Assembly: GCA_963784175.1 (NCBI GenBank)
Contig: CAWAQJ010000013.1
Span: forward strand, 1 to 64,000
Direction of reading: 5' to 3'
Length of the DNA: 64,000 nt
Source: JAIBJN01 sp963784175
Lineage (GTDB): Bacteria > Actinomycetota > Thermoleophilia > Gaiellales > Gaiellaceae
Part shown: positions 17,546-26,057 of the stretch, one piece after another
How positions within the stretch are numbered: position 1 is the first letter of the stretch
How the letters are laid out: every line of letters begins with the position of its first letter
Made by a program: the position numbers and the translations under genes
The notes under the pieces: model-generated
Told to the model about the DNA's origin: nothing
Databases searched by the model: none
The model's input: the letters and a program-made list of their open reading frames with translations, nothing else

Positions 17546-18127
17546 ATGGCAGAGGCCGAAACTGACGCCCGCCGCCTGGCGACCGAAGCGCGTGACCGTG
17601 TGCGCTTCGAGGAGGAGGCGCTCGAGCTGGCCGACCAGGTTTATCGCGTAGCTCGCCGCCTGGTTCCGTCGCGCGAGGAGGCCGAGGATCTCGTGCAGGA
17701 GACCTATGCGCGCGCCTTTCGCAGCTGGCGCTCGTACACCCCCGGCACGAACCTCCGCGCGTGGCTCATGCGCATCCTGACGAACCTCAACATCGACCGT
17801 GGGCGCCGGGAGCAGCGTGCGCCGGACATGCAGCCGATGGAGGAAGGCGACTACTTCCTCTACAACCGGCTCGAGGAGTCGGCCGGTGGCGACGACGAGG
17901 AGCGCATCGTCGAGCGGCTTTCACAGGACTCCATCGTCGACGCTCTCTCGAACGTGCCCCATGACTTCCGCGACGCCATTGTCCTCGTCGACATCGGCGA
18001 CTTCTCCTACCAGGAAGCTGCGCAGATCCTCGACGTGCCAATCGGGACGGTCATGTCCCGCCTGCACCGGGGTCGCAGGGTGCTGAAGAGCGAGCTCGCC
18101 GAGACCGCGGTCGGAGACGAATCGTGA
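17546..18127 (+). CDS. ECF RNA polymerase sigma factor, SigR/SigH-like
   Basis: A 193-residue group-4 sigma factor. Region 2 spans about residues 25-95 (AEDLVQETYARAFRSWRSY, LRAWLMRILTNLNID), with the typical ECF DLVQET. Region 4 spans about 135-190 (YQEAAQILDVPIGTVMSRLH). The composition and the DRGRREQRAPD linker resemble SigR/SigH, the thiol-stress ECF sigmas. ATG at 17546 is preferred to an upstream TTG. The next gene overlaps by 4 bp and encodes a zinc anti-sigma factor, supporting redox control by the pair (inference). Confidence 0.94.
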   Translation: MAEAETDARRLATEARDRVRFEEEALELADQVYRVARRLVPSREEAEDLVQETYARAFRSWRSYTPGTNLRAWLMRILTNLNIDRGRREQRAPDMQPMEEGDYFLYNRLEESAGGDDEERIVERLSQDSIVDALSNVPHDFRDAIVLVDIGDFSYQEAAQILDVPIGTVMSRLHRGRRVLKSELAETAVGDES

Positions 18128-18363
18128 GCGGGTTCGAGCCCATCTGCGAGAAGTGCGAGGAGCGGCTCCAGCCCTATCTCGACCGTGAGCTGGACGAGGC
18201 CGAGAGGCTCGAGGCCGAGGTACACCTCGAGGAGTGCGAGTACTGCGGCAAGCGGTATCGCTTCGAGGTGAGCCTGCGCCGCTACGTCCGCAGCGCCTGC
18301 TGCTCCGAGGAGATGTCACCGGAGCTGAAGGCGAAGCTCGCCAACCTGCGGATCGCCGACTAG
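18124..18363 (+). CDS. Zinc-binding anti-sigma factor, RsrA-like
   Basis: A 79-residue ZAS-domain protein. It shows CEKCEERLQPYLDRELDEAE and the Zn motif HLEECEYC (HxxxCxxC), with two additional Cys near the C-terminus (SACCSEE). In RsrA, oxidation of such Cys releases Zn and frees SigR. GTG overlaps the sigma stop (GTGA). The 3' end overlaps the convergent LytR_C gene by 4 bp. Confidence 0.92.
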   Translation: MSGFEPICEKCEERLQPYLDRELDEAERLEAEVHLEECEYCGKRYRFEVSLRRYVRSACCSEEMSPELKAKLANLRIAD

Positions 18364-19037
18364 CCGCGTCGTCCGACGATGACGACGAGTCGGAGCGGGT
18401 CGTCCCCGCCCGGGAGCGCCGTCGTGCCGACACCGAGATCCTGCGCCAGCCGCTCGGCGATCTCCTCGCCGCCCGGCGGGTAGTACACCCGCGTCTGGCT
18501 GTACGTGCGCCGGTCGGCGTTCTTGACCGTGCCGATGCGGTACGCGAGCCCGGCCAGCTCGTTCGCCATGCCGGAGGCGGCGTTGCCGGTGCGGGTGCCG
18601 TTGTAGACGTCCACCTGGATCTCCCACGGCTCGGGGAGCGGCTCGGCGGGCGTGACCGTCTTTGCGACCGGTGCCGGCGGTGCCGGCGGGCTCTCGGGGG
18701 AGAACTGCGGCCGGAGGACGAAGATCAGGAGCGCCGCGAACGCCACGGTGAAGCTGAGGACCAGAGCCCAGCGGTGGAGCGACCAGCGCTCGGCGACGGA
18801 CTCGACGGGCAGACCGGCCAGCTCGCGTGCCTCGCGCTCGGTGATCCCGAGCGAGGAGGCGTAGACGACCGCCGTGGCGATCGCGTCGGCGGTCGACGGG
18901 AAGACGTAGGTGCGGCTCTCCTCGATCGACTTGACGGCGTCGACGTCGAGGCTCGCGCGGGCCGCCGCCTCCTCGATGGTCAGCTGTCGCCGCAGGCGGG
19001 CTGCGACGAGAGGCGAGTGTGCGGCGTGGGCCTCCAT
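18360..19037 (-). CDS. RodZ-like HTH plus LytR C-terminal domain membrane protein
   Basis: A 225-residue bitopic protein. N-terminal HTH_25-like segment (VAARLRRQLTIEEAAARASL, residues 10-65), one membrane helix near residues 93-112 (ALVLSFTVAFAALLIFVL), a Pro-rich linker, and a LytR_C domain (IQVDVYNGTRTGNAASGMAN) at about 140-222. The combination resembles RodZ-type scaffolds with the extracytoplasmic LytR_C fold, pointing to the cell envelope. Exact function is unknown. It is convergent with the anti-sigma gene. Confidence 0.85.
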   Translation of the reverse strand: MEAHAAHSPLVAARLRRQLTIEEAAARASLDVDAVKSIEESRTYVFPSTADAIATAVVYASSLGITEREARELAGLPVESVAERWSLHRWALVLSFTVAFAALLIFVLRPQFSPESPPAPPAPVAKTVTPAEPLPEPWEIQVDVYNGTRTGNAASGMANELAGLAYRIGTVKNADRRTYSQTRVYYPPGGEEIAERLAQDLGVGTTALPGGDDPLRLVVIVGRRG

Positions 19038-19116
19038 CTGCGGGAATCAGTCTTCGGCGGAGAGGTTCGGCAACCTGCTTCTCTCATCGGCAGCTGGGGC
19101 TTGCGCTTGAGGGAGG

Positions 19117-19626
19117 TCAGTCGACCTCGCACGGGCCCTGCCCGCTCTCCACGGAGAGGGCGAAGGTCCGCTCGCCGATGTGGCCCGGCGCCATGCCGTA
19201 GGTGAGGAGCTGGAGGCAGTCGTCGCCGCGTGAGAACAGGACGCGGAAGGAGGACGGGAGCGCGGCGTCGGGATCGACGTCCTCTCCGCTGGCCGTCACC
19301 GTCCTGGTGGAGGACTCCCACTCGGGCGTCAGGCTTCCGACGAAGAAGTCGACGATGTCCGCCTGGCTCGCGTCGGGCGGCGGTGCGTAGAGCGCGCTCG
19401 TGAGCACCTCGTCGGGGACCGGCAGCCCGTCGCCCGTCGCGGTGCGCGTGATCCGCTCGATCTCTCGCGAGCCGGGATAGGCCGGCACGGAGTCGAGCAG
19501 GGCCTCGTTCGCGTCGATCCTGCCCGCGTCGAACTGCGTCCAGGCGGCGTAGGCGATGCCCGCGCCCAGAGAGAGGATCGCGAAGGCCGGGAGCAGCACT
19601 GCCGGGCGGAGCAGGCGGCGCCTCAC
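19117..19626 (-). CDS. Membrane-anchored protein of unknown function
   Basis: A 169-residue protein with an Arg-rich N-terminus, one hydrophobic segment at about residues 8-27 (signal anchor) and an exported domain of roughly 140 residues containing two Cys (DDCLQLL and GQGPCEVD) that could form a disulfide. I recognise no family. GTG start at 19626 overlaps the MocA-like stop (GTGA), so it is the last gene of the molybdenum-hydroxylase operon by position. No functional link is evident. Confidence 0.75.
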   Translation of the reverse strand: MRRRLLRPAVLLPAFAILSLGAGIAYAAWTQFDAGRIDANEALLDSVPAYPGSREIERITRTATGDGLPVPDEVLTSALYAPPPDASQADIVDFFVGSLTPEWESSTRTVTASGEDVDPDAALPSSFRVLFSRGDDCLQLLTYGMAPGHIGERTFALSVESGQGPCEVD

Positions 19627-20255
19627 GGGAGGTCCTCCGGCCGGTCGACGTCGCCTGGCGGTCCCAGGTCGTCGCAGGGGACGAGCACGGGCTCGATGGC
19701 GCGGAAGCCCTCGTCGGGCACCGCATTCCAGAGCTCCCGGTCGACCACGAGCGGGTGGCCGCGGCCGCCGCCGTAGCTGGCCGCGACGAGCGGGCTCCCG
19801 CTCCCGCGCCAGGCGGTTACGACGCGGTCGACCGCCTCGGGCGCGAGGTCGGGCCCGTCGGCGAGGACGACGACAGCCGCCTGCACGTCCGGCCCGAGCG
19901 CGGCAAGCGCGCAGCGGAGCGAGGCCCCCGGCCCGAGCTCCCACTCCGGGCACTCGACCACGCGCGCGCCCTCGGCCTCGACCGAGTAAGCGCCCGCAGC
20001 GACGACGATCTCACCCACGGCGCTCTGCCCCAGGCGCTCGAGCACGGCCGGAAGCAGCAACCGCTGCTTCGGCGCCCCGAACCGCGTGGCTGCCCCGGCG
20101 GCGAGCACGACGCCCGCGACCTGGCCCGTCCGGCCACGTCCCGGGGTCTGACCCCGGGGCACGTCCGCCGGGGACGATGCGCCGCTCATCGGCCCATCGC
20201 CGGATTCCGCTGTGCGGGCGCCGTTCGGGCCGAAGGCCATGTCCCGCTCGGACAC
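19623..20255 (-). CDS. MocA/MobA-like molybdenum cofactor nucleotidyltransferase
   Basis: NTP-transferase-fold protein; MocA adds CMP to molybdopterin for xanthine-dehydrogenase-type enzymes. It has AGVVLAAGAATRFGAPKQ (nucleotide loop), VVVLADGPDL, GRGHPLVV and the terminal DVDRPEDL. It follows the three hydroxylase subunits in the operon, which fits cofactor maturation. The N-terminal 45 residues before AGVVLAAG are not family sequence: they are encoded by a stretch bounded by two palindromic repeats (20132-20157 and 20237-20280). Candidate starts are GTG 20255, an internal ATG (MSGASS) or GTG 20162, so the true start is unsettled. Confidence 0.85.
   Translation of the reverse strand: MSERDMAFGPNGARTAESGDGPMSGASSPADVPRGQTPGRGRTGQVAGVVLAAGAATRFGAPKQRLLLPAVLERLGQSAVGEIVVAAGAYSVEAEGARVVECPEWELGPGASLRCALAALGPDVQAAVVVLADGPDLAPEAVDRVVTAWRGSGSPLVAASYGGGRGHPLVVDRELWNAVPDEGFRAIEPVLVPCDDLGPPGDVDRPEDLP
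20132..20157. repeat. Mosaic palindromic repeat, copy 1
   Basis: Contains the 17-base core CCGGGGTCTGACCCCGG (20141-20157) preceded by GGCCACG (20132-20138). The same two words recur in the 49.2 kb intergenic copy. Here the element lies inside the MocA-like reading frame, encoding PRGQTPG ahead of the catalytic domain. Confidence 0.8.
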
Positions 20256-20280
20256 GGCCGGGGTCTGACCCCTGACATGG
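20237..20280. repeat. Mosaic palindromic repeat, copy 2
   Basis: Core CCGGGGTCTGACCCC (20258-20272) nested in outer arms CCATGTC (20237-20243) and GACATGG (20274-20280). It fills the gap between the FAD-subunit stop and the MocA-like gene and overlaps the latter's longest GTG start. Confidence 0.8.
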
Positions 20281-20282
20281 CT

Positions 20283-21110
20283 CTAATGGACGGCGTCGAG
20301 GGCACGACGGACGAGCGCGCGGGCGATTTCGAGCTTGTAGGCGGTGCCGGGGAGCGGGGTGGCGGCGTCGAGGTCGGACGGGGCTGCGAGACGCCAGGGG
20401 ATCGGCGCGACGCCGGCGAGGGCGAGGCGAGTTTCGTCGCCGTAGCGGGCGGCGGCGACGCCGACCAGCGGGAAGGCGTAGCGGCGGCGGTCCATCGCCT
20501 TGAGATAGACGCTCGCGTCCGGGCGCTCGAGCTCGAGCCTGAGGATCAGCTCGCCCGGCTCCAGGGTCGTGAGGCGGCGGTCGTCCTCGGTCGGCAGCCG
20601 GTAGAGCTCCTGCACCGGGAACCGGCGCGCCGTCGTCTCCACCGTCGCTCCCAGCGCGAGGAGCGCAGCCGCCGGGTCGGACGGGTGCGCGGAGGCGCAC
20701 GGCTCGACGGCGAAGATCGCGTGCTCGCGGTGCTCGCCCTCCCGCGCGTGGCAGCGGTCGCCGCCGTGGAGGAAGCAGGGATAGTCGAGGCGCCAGTACC
20801 AGCAGCGGGTCGCCTGGAGCAGGTTGCCTCCGATCGTCCCCATCGCACGAATCTGCGGCGACGCGGCGAGGCGGCAGGCCTCCCTCAGCGCCTCTGGGAC
20901 GTCCGCGGAGCGCTCCAGGTCGGCGAGCGTCGTCCCCGCCCCGATCGCCTCTCCCTCGACCCCGCGCGGCAGGAGCTCGCGGACGTCGGCCACGGCCTCG
21001 GCCCGAAGCAGGCCGTCCCGGAGGAGCGGCACGAGCTCCGTCCCGCCGGCCAGCGGCGTCCCGTCGAGCTCGGCGAGGCTAGCCGGCCTCGTGAGCGTAG
21101 GCCCGCTCAC
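20283..21110 (-). CDS. Molybdenum hydroxylase FAD-binding subunit (CoxM/XdhB family) with extra Cys insertion
   Basis: A 275-residue medium subunit that passes electrons between 2Fe-2S centres and an acceptor through FAD. FAD loops are visible: LAGGTELVP and TIGGNLLQATRCWY. After the second loop is a Cys-rich insertion with Cys in TRC, YPC, DRC and EPC, spaced C-x8-C-x7-C-x17-C. A similar insertion in 4-hydroxybenzoyl-CoA reductase beta binds a 4Fe-4S cluster. The C-terminal CO_deh_flav_C part ends near ALVRRALDAVH. GTG start at 21110 overlaps the large subunit by 32 bp. Confidence 0.9.
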   Translation of the reverse strand: MSGPTLTRPASLAELDGTPLAGGTELVPLLRDGLLRAEAVADVRELLPRGVEGEAIGAGTTLADLERSADVPEALREACRLAASPQIRAMGTIGGNLLQATRCWYWRLDYPCFLHGGDRCHAREGEHREHAIFAVEPCASAHPSDPAAALLALGATVETTARRFPVQELYRLPTEDDRRLTTLEPGELILRLELERPDASVYLKAMDRRRYAFPLVGVAAARYGDETRLALAGVAPIPWRLAAPSDLDAATPLPGTAYKLEIARALVRRALDAVH

Positions 21111-23331
21111 GCGCCTCCTTCAGCGCCCGCAGCATCTCGTCGCGCGTGATCGGGAGCGAGCGCACGTCGGCCCCGGTCGCGTCGCGGATCGCATTCGCGA
21201 TGGCGGCCGCGGTCGGGATGATCGGCGGCTCGCCGAGCCCCTTCGACCCGAGGCTGGTCAGGTGCTCGTCGGGGATGTCGACGAGCTCGGTGACGATCTC
21301 CGGCACGTCCGCGATCGTCGGCAGCCGGTAGGCGTCGAGTGTCTGCGTGAGGACGACGCCGGTCTCCGGGTCGAGGAGCCGCTGTTCGGAGAGCGTGTGC
21401 CCGAGCCCCTGGATGATCCCGCCCTCGACCTGGCTCGAAGCCCCCAGAGGGTTGATCACCCGGCCGACGTCGTGGACGGCCGCGATCCGTTCCACGCGCA
21501 CCTCGCCGGTCTCGACGTCGACAGCGACCTCGGCGACCTGGACGCCGAAGGTGAGGACGCGCATGCCCGCGGGATTGGGGCCGCGCGAGCCCTTCCCGAG
21601 GATCTGGGCGTCCCCGAGCAGTCCCGTCACGTCCTCGAGCGCCCACGACCCGCCGTCGTCCGAGACGACGCGCCCACCGCGGAGCGAGAGGACGCGCTCT
21701 TCGCGGTCGAAGCGCTGGGCCGCAATCTCGACGATCTGGTGCGCCGCGTCCGCCGCCGCCGCGCGCACCGCCGGGCCCATGCTCGGAGTCGTCGAGGACC
21801 CCGCTGAGATGGCCGCGTACGGACCGCGCGCAGTGTCCCCGAGCGAGACGGAGATCCGGTCGATCGGCAGACCCAGCTCCTCGGCCGCGATCTGCGCCAT
21901 GGCCGTCCGCGTGCCCGTCCCGATGTCCTGCATCGCCGTGACGACCGTCGCCCGTCCGTCCGAGCCGACCCGCACCCAGGCGTACGAGGGTGGGCCGCCG
22001 CCGCCGTACCAGATCTGGCTCGCGAGGCCGACACCGCGGCGCCAGGGGCCTTCCGAGCGGGAGCGGACGTCCGCGCGCCGCGCCCAGTGCGACTCGGCAC
22101 GGCGGTAGCACTCGGCGAGGTTCTTGGCGGAGTAGGGGCGCCCGTCGACGGGATCGGCGTCCGCATGGTTACGGCGGCGCAGCTCGAGCGGGTCGAGCTC
22201 GAGCTTGGCGGCGAGCTCGTCGAGCAGGCACTCGAGCCCGAACGTCCCCTCGACGAACCCCGGCGCGCGAAACGCGGCGTTGGGGCCGGTGTTGAGCTTC
22301 GCACCGGTCTCCGTGGTGCGCACGTTCTCGCAGGCGTACAACATCTGCATCGGCCCGGCCGTCGAGCTGACGAAGCCGTCCCAGCCCACGGACATGACGA
22401 ACTCGCCGGCGAGCGCGGTCAGCGTCCCGTCGGCGCGCGCCCCCACGGTCAGGCGCTGGATCGACGCGTTGCGGTTCCCGCTCGCGAGGTTCTCCTCGCG
22501 GCGCGTGAGCGCGCAGCGGACCGGCCGGCCCGTGCGACGAGCGAGCTCGGCGGCCACGTAGGTGGCGTCGCCGGGGCCGTTCTTCGCGCCGAAGCCGCCG
22601 CCCATGTAGCGGCACACGACCCGCACCTTGTCGGGCGGGATGCCGAGACGCGCGGCGACGCGGCGGCGAACGCCCCAGACGTACTGCGTCGACGTGTAGA
22701 TGGTCAGCTCGTCGCCCTCCCAGGCGCAGACGGCCTGGTGCGACTCGAGCGCGTTGTGGAGGACCGTCTGCGTGCGGTACTCGGCTTCGACGACGACGTC
22801 CGCCTCGGCGAGGCCGCGATCGACGTCGCCGCGCTCGTAGCGGCTCGGCTCCTGGAAAGCCTGTCCGCGTGCAATCGCGTCGTCGGGATCGAGGAACGCC
22901 TCGAGGTCCTCCCATTCGACCTCCACGAGGTCGAGCGCCGCGCGAGCCTGGGCGACGGAGTCGGCTGCCACGGCCGCGACCGGGGCGCCCTGAAAGCCCG
23001 CTTCGCGGACGAGCACGTGGCACTCGTCGGGGCCGATCGCGTCGCGCACGCCGGGGGACGCCAGGGCCGCCGTCAGGTCGAGCTGCCGCACGCGTGCGTG
23101 TGCGTACGGGCTGCGGAGCACGGCTGTGTGGAGCATCCCGGGAAGCCGGACGTCGGCCGTGTACTCGACCTCGCCGCGGGCACGGGCGCGCCCGTCGATC
23201 CGCGCCGCCGGGCGGCCGACCACCTCAAGTGGCCCTTCGGGCCAGCGATCGAGTGGGTCCTCCTCGACCACGATCCACTGCTCCGAGTACTCACCCTCGA
23301 CTTCCTTCTCGGTGCGAATCAGCCTCGCCAT
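21079..23331 (-). CDS. Molybdenum hydroxylase large (molybdopterin-binding) subunit, XdhA/CoxL family
   Basis: A 750-residue catalytic subunit. Ald_Xan_dh_C domain at about residues 40-145 (GRPAARIDGRARARGEVEYT), then the Mo-binding domain with YMGGGFGAKNG, AFRAPGFVEGTFG, GTRTAMAQIAAEELG and the active-site Glu loop GSKGLGEPPIIP. The AYRSFR motif of aerobic CO dehydrogenases is absent, so this is a xanthine-dehydrogenase-like enzyme of unknown aromatic or purine substrate. ATG at 23331 overlaps the 2Fe-2S subunit by 13 bp. The order is S-L-M on one transcript. Confidence 0.94.
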   Translation of the reverse strand: MARLIRTEKEVEGEYSEQWIVVEEDPLDRWPEGPLEVVGRPAARIDGRARARGEVEYTADVRLPGMLHTAVLRSPYAHARVRQLDLTAALASPGVRDAIGPDECHVLVREAGFQGAPVAAVAADSVAQARAALDLVEVEWEDLEAFLDPDDAIARGQAFQEPSRYERGDVDRGLAEADVVVEAEYRTQTVLHNALESHQAVCAWEGDELTIYTSTQYVWGVRRRVAARLGIPPDKVRVVCRYMGGGFGAKNGPGDATYVAAELARRTGRPVRCALTRREENLASGNRNASIQRLTVGARADGTLTALAGEFVMSVGWDGFVSSTAGPMQMLYACENVRTTETGAKLNTGPNAAFRAPGFVEGTFGLECLLDELAAKLELDPLELRRRNHADADPVDGRPYSAKNLAECYRRAESHWARRADVRSRSEGPWRRGVGLASQIWYGGGGPPSYAWVRVGSDGRATVVTAMQDIGTGTRTAMAQIAAEELGLPIDRISVSLGDTARGPYAAISAGSSTTPSMGPAVRAAAADAAHQIVEIAAQRFDREERVLSLRGGRVVSDDGGSWALEDVTGLLGDAQILGKGSRGPNPAGMRVLTFGVQVAEVAVDVETGEVRVERIAAVHDVGRVINPLGASSQVEGGIIQGLGHTLSEQRLLDPETGVVLTQTLDAYRLPTIADVPEIVTELVDIPDEHLTSLGSKGLGEPPIIPTAAAIANAIRDATGADVRSLPITRDEMLRALKEARERAYAHEAG

Positions 23332-23747
23332 GTGGCGATCGCCTCCTCGATCTTCGGATACGCCCCGCAGCGGCAGAGGTTGCCCGACATGGCGTGACGG
23401 ATCTCGTCGCGGCTCGGCGCGGGCGTCTCGCCCACGAGCGCGGCGGCCGAGACGATCTGCCCGGGCGTGCAGAAACCGCACTGGAGCGCGTCCGCGCGAA
23501 CGAACGCGTCCACCAGCGCGTGGTCGCGCAGGCCCTCGATCGTCGTCACCTCGCGCTCGCCCACGGTCTGCGTGAGCGTGATGCACGAGAGCGCCGGCGT
23601 GCCGTCCAGGAGAACGGTGCACGCGCCGCAGTGGCCCTCCCCGCAGGCGATCTTCGTCCCCGTGAGCCCGAGGTCGTCTCGGAGGGTCTCGGCGAGCGTC
23701 TGCAGGACGGGGCCGTCGACCTCGTAGCGGCCGCCGTTGACGATCAA
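23319..23747 (-). CDS. Molybdenum hydroxylase 2Fe-2S subunit (CoxS/XdhC family)
   Basis: A 142-residue small subunit with two 2Fe-2S centres. The plant-ferredoxin-type cluster uses CGEGHCGACTVLLDG plus a later PALSC; the second uses CGFCTPGQ and GNLCRCGAYP. The only start near the correct N-terminus (IVNGGRYEV) is TTG at 23747, which directly follows the amidohydrolase stop. It heads the three-subunit set. Confidence 0.94.
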   Translation of the reverse strand: MIVNGGRYEVDGPVLQTLAETLRDDLGLTGTKIACGEGHCGACTVLLDGTPALSCITLTQTVGEREVTTIEGLRDHALVDAFVRADALQCGFCTPGQIVSAAALVGETPAPSRDEIRHAMSGNLCRCGAYPKIEEAIATWRG

Positions 23748-23748
23748 C

Positions 23749-24903
23749 TCAGGCAGCGCCCACCGTCAGAGTCAGGATGTCGGCGATGTGGATCAGACGG
23801 AACGTCGCGCGGGAGAGAACGCGCGCCTCGGCCTCGTCCTTCGCCTCGGGGAGCGTCCGCCAGAGATCGCTCGCCGTGTCGACGAGCTCGGCGATCCGCT
23901 CGCGCTCCTCGACGTGGCCGTCCCGCTCGGCGCAGGTGTTGAGCGCGAGCCCGAGGACGCCGATCGTGTCCGCCTGCCGTGTCCAGAGGAGCGGGATCGC
24001 CATCGCCAGGTAGTGGTGGATGCGGGCGAAGGTCAGCGGCTGGTCGAGCCGGCTGGGCCCGCGCGGGGCGGTGAGCGGCTGCGGGTCCTCTCCGTCGGCG
24101 ATGCGGGCCGCGGTTCGCCCGAGCATGTCGCGGATCTCGTCTTCGGTGAGGCCGGCGAGCTGGGCCGTGCGCAAGGCGAGGAGCAGCGAGCCGGGCTGCT
24201 GGCCGTAGGGATAGTCCGAGGCGAAGACCACCTGGCCGGGCGAGATCCGGGCGTACATGTCCAGCAGGTCGATCGGGCTCCAGACGGACGTGTCGAAGTA
24301 GACGCCCTCCCGCCCGGCGAAGGACTCCGAGAGCGCGGCCAGGTCGGCGATGCCCGCGTGGGCGATGATCAGCGACCCCTCCGGATACGCGTCGTGGAGC
24401 TTCCGGAGGTGCTCGGCGATCGGCGGCAGGCCACGGCCGCCGTGGATGAGGATCGGCACCCGCCGTTCGGCGGCGAGGGCGAAGATCGGCTCCAGGCGCT
24501 GGTCGTCGAGCAGGAAGCGCTGGGCGCGGGGATGGAGCTTGATCCCGCGCGCGCCCCTGTCGAGGCAGCGCGTTGCCTCCTCGACGGGCTGGGAGGCGAG
24601 GTCGAGGCGGACGAAGGGGACGATGAGCCCCGCGGAGCGCTCTGCGGCCTCCAGCGTGCGGTCGTTGGCCGCCCTGAAGGCCGGCTCGCGGTCGGGCTCG
24701 TCCATGCAGAACGCAAACGCCCGCTCCGCACCGGAACGGCGGAGGAACTCGACGAGCTCCTCGCGCGGCGCGACCATCCCGTCGATGTCGCGGCCGACGT
24801 GGACGTGTGCGTCGAAGATGGTGGCTCCCGGCGGCAGGCTGGCGCGAAGCTCCGCCTCGTAGTGCTCCACCAGACGGCGTGTCCGCTGCAGAACCTCGTC
24901 CAC
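23749..24903 (-). CDS. Amidohydrolase family protein (Amidohydro_2)
   Basis: A 384-residue TIM-barrel metal hydrolase. Metal ligands include DAHVHVGRD (HxH), IKLHPRAQRF, LIIAHAG and FASDYPYG (terminal Asp). The last 100 residues are a helical extension beyond the barrel. The Amidohydro_2 family includes decarboxylases and lactonases of aromatic pathways. Being first gene of the hydroxylase operon, it may act on the same aromatic or heterocyclic substrate (inference). GTG start at 24903, divergent from the M24 peptidase. Confidence 0.88.
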   Translation of the reverse strand: MDEVLQRTRRLVEHYEAELRASLPPGATIFDAHVHVGRDIDGMVAPREELVEFLRRSGAERAFAFCMDEPDREPAFRAANDRTLEAAERSAGLIVPFVRLDLASQPVEEATRCLDRGARGIKLHPRAQRFLLDDQRLEPIFALAAERRVPILIHGGRGLPPIAEHLRKLHDAYPEGSLIIAHAGIADLAALSESFAGREGVYFDTSVWSPIDLLDMYARISPGQVVFASDYPYGQQPGSLLLALRTAQLAGLTEDEIRDMLGRTAARIADGEDPQPLTAPRGPSRLDQPLTFARIHHYLAMAIPLLWTRQADTIGVLGLALNTCAERDGHVEERERIAELVDTASDLWRTLPEAKDEAEARVLSRATFRLIHIADILTLTVGAA

Positions 24904-24940
24904 GCAATGAATCTACCCGCAGCGGCTACCATCGGGAGCC

Positions 24941-26044
24941 GTGCCCGACGTCATCATCTTCGGCGACACCGTTCGCTCGCCCGAGCTCCGCCACGAGGTA
25001 CCGGTCACCATCGGGGACCCCTTCGTCTACGTGGAGCAGAACGGCACGCGGACGGCGTTCGTCGGCTCCCTCGAGATCCCGCGCCTCCAGGACCTGGAGG
25101 GCCTCGAGGTCGTCCCGCTCGAGGTGCTGGGGCTCGACGAGCTCGTCGAGCAGGGCTATTCCTGGCACGACATGATGCCGCACCTCGTGCTCCGCGCGTG
25201 CCGCTCTTCCCGGGTCGAGTCGGCCGTGACGCCGCGGGACTTCCCGCTCGGTGTTGCCGACTTCCTGCGCGAGAACGAGATCGAGGTCGAGGCCCGCGGC
25301 GAGCTCTTCGACGAGCGCCGCCGGGTGAAGACGCCGGCCGAGCTCGATGGGATCCGCCGCTGCCAGCGCGCCTCCGAGCGCGCGATGGACGCGATCCGAG
25401 AGCGGTTGCGCCGAGGCGGCCCGCTCACCTGCGAGGACCTGCAGTCGGAGGCAATGCGCGTCTTCAGTGAGGAGGGTGTGCTCGTCGACGATGTCGCGCT
25501 CATCTCGTCGGGCGCGCAGACGACGGTGGGGCACGAGCCGGGTCACGGGCCCATCGGCGAGCACGAGCCGATCGTCGTCGACCTCTTTCCGCGCGACCCG
25601 GCGTCCGGCTGCTACTCCGACATGACGCGGACGTTCTGTCTCGGCGAGGTCCCCGACGAGCTCGCCCGCTACCACGCGCTCGTGCGCGAGGCGCTCGATC
25701 TCGCGTACGCGACGATCCGACCCGGCATCCCAGGCTCGGAGGCGCATCGCGTCGTCTGCAAGCTCTTCGAGCAGCACGGCTACCAGACGCAGCTCACGAA
25801 GACGCCGGGCGAGGTTCTCGAAGAGGGCTTCTTCCACAGCCTCGGCCACGGCGTCGGCCTCGAGGTGCACGAGCTCCCGTCCCTGGGCAGGGTCGGCGAG
25901 GAGATCGTCGCCGGCGACGTGCTGGCGGTCGAGCCCGGCCTCTACCGCAAAGGCTTCGGCGGCTGCCGCCTCGAGGACCTCGTGCTCGTCACGGACGACG
26001 GCTGCGAGGTCCTCACGGACTTCCCGTACGACCTGGCCCCGTAA
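24941..26044 (+). CDS. M24 family aminopeptidase P / Xaa-Pro dipeptidase
   Basis: A 367-residue pita-bread metallopeptidase that removes residues next to proline. Creatinase-like N-domain at residues 1-125, catalytic domain from about 140. Metal ligands are visible: IVVDLFPRD, SDMTRTF, HSLGHGVGLEVHE, AVEPGLY and RLEDLVLV. GTG start at 24941 follows GGGAG. It is monocistronic between a divergent amidohydrolase and a convergent M16 peptidase. Confidence 0.94.
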   Translation: MPDVIIFGDTVRSPELRHEVPVTIGDPFVYVEQNGTRTAFVGSLEIPRLQDLEGLEVVPLEVLGLDELVEQGYSWHDMMPHLVLRACRSSRVESAVTPRDFPLGVADFLRENEIEVEARGELFDERRRVKTPAELDGIRRCQRASERAMDAIRERLRRGGPLTCEDLQSEAMRVFSEEGVLVDDVALISSGAQTTVGHEPGHGPIGEHEPIVVDLFPRDPASGCYSDMTRTFCLGEVPDELARYHALVREALDLAYATIRPGIPGSEAHRVVCKLFEQHGYQTQLTKTPGEVLEEGFFHSLGHGVGLEVHELPSLGRVGEEIVAGDVLAVEPGLYRKGFGGCRLEDLVLVTDDGCEVLTDFPYDLAP

Positions 26045-26057
26045 GGCTAGGTCGCGA

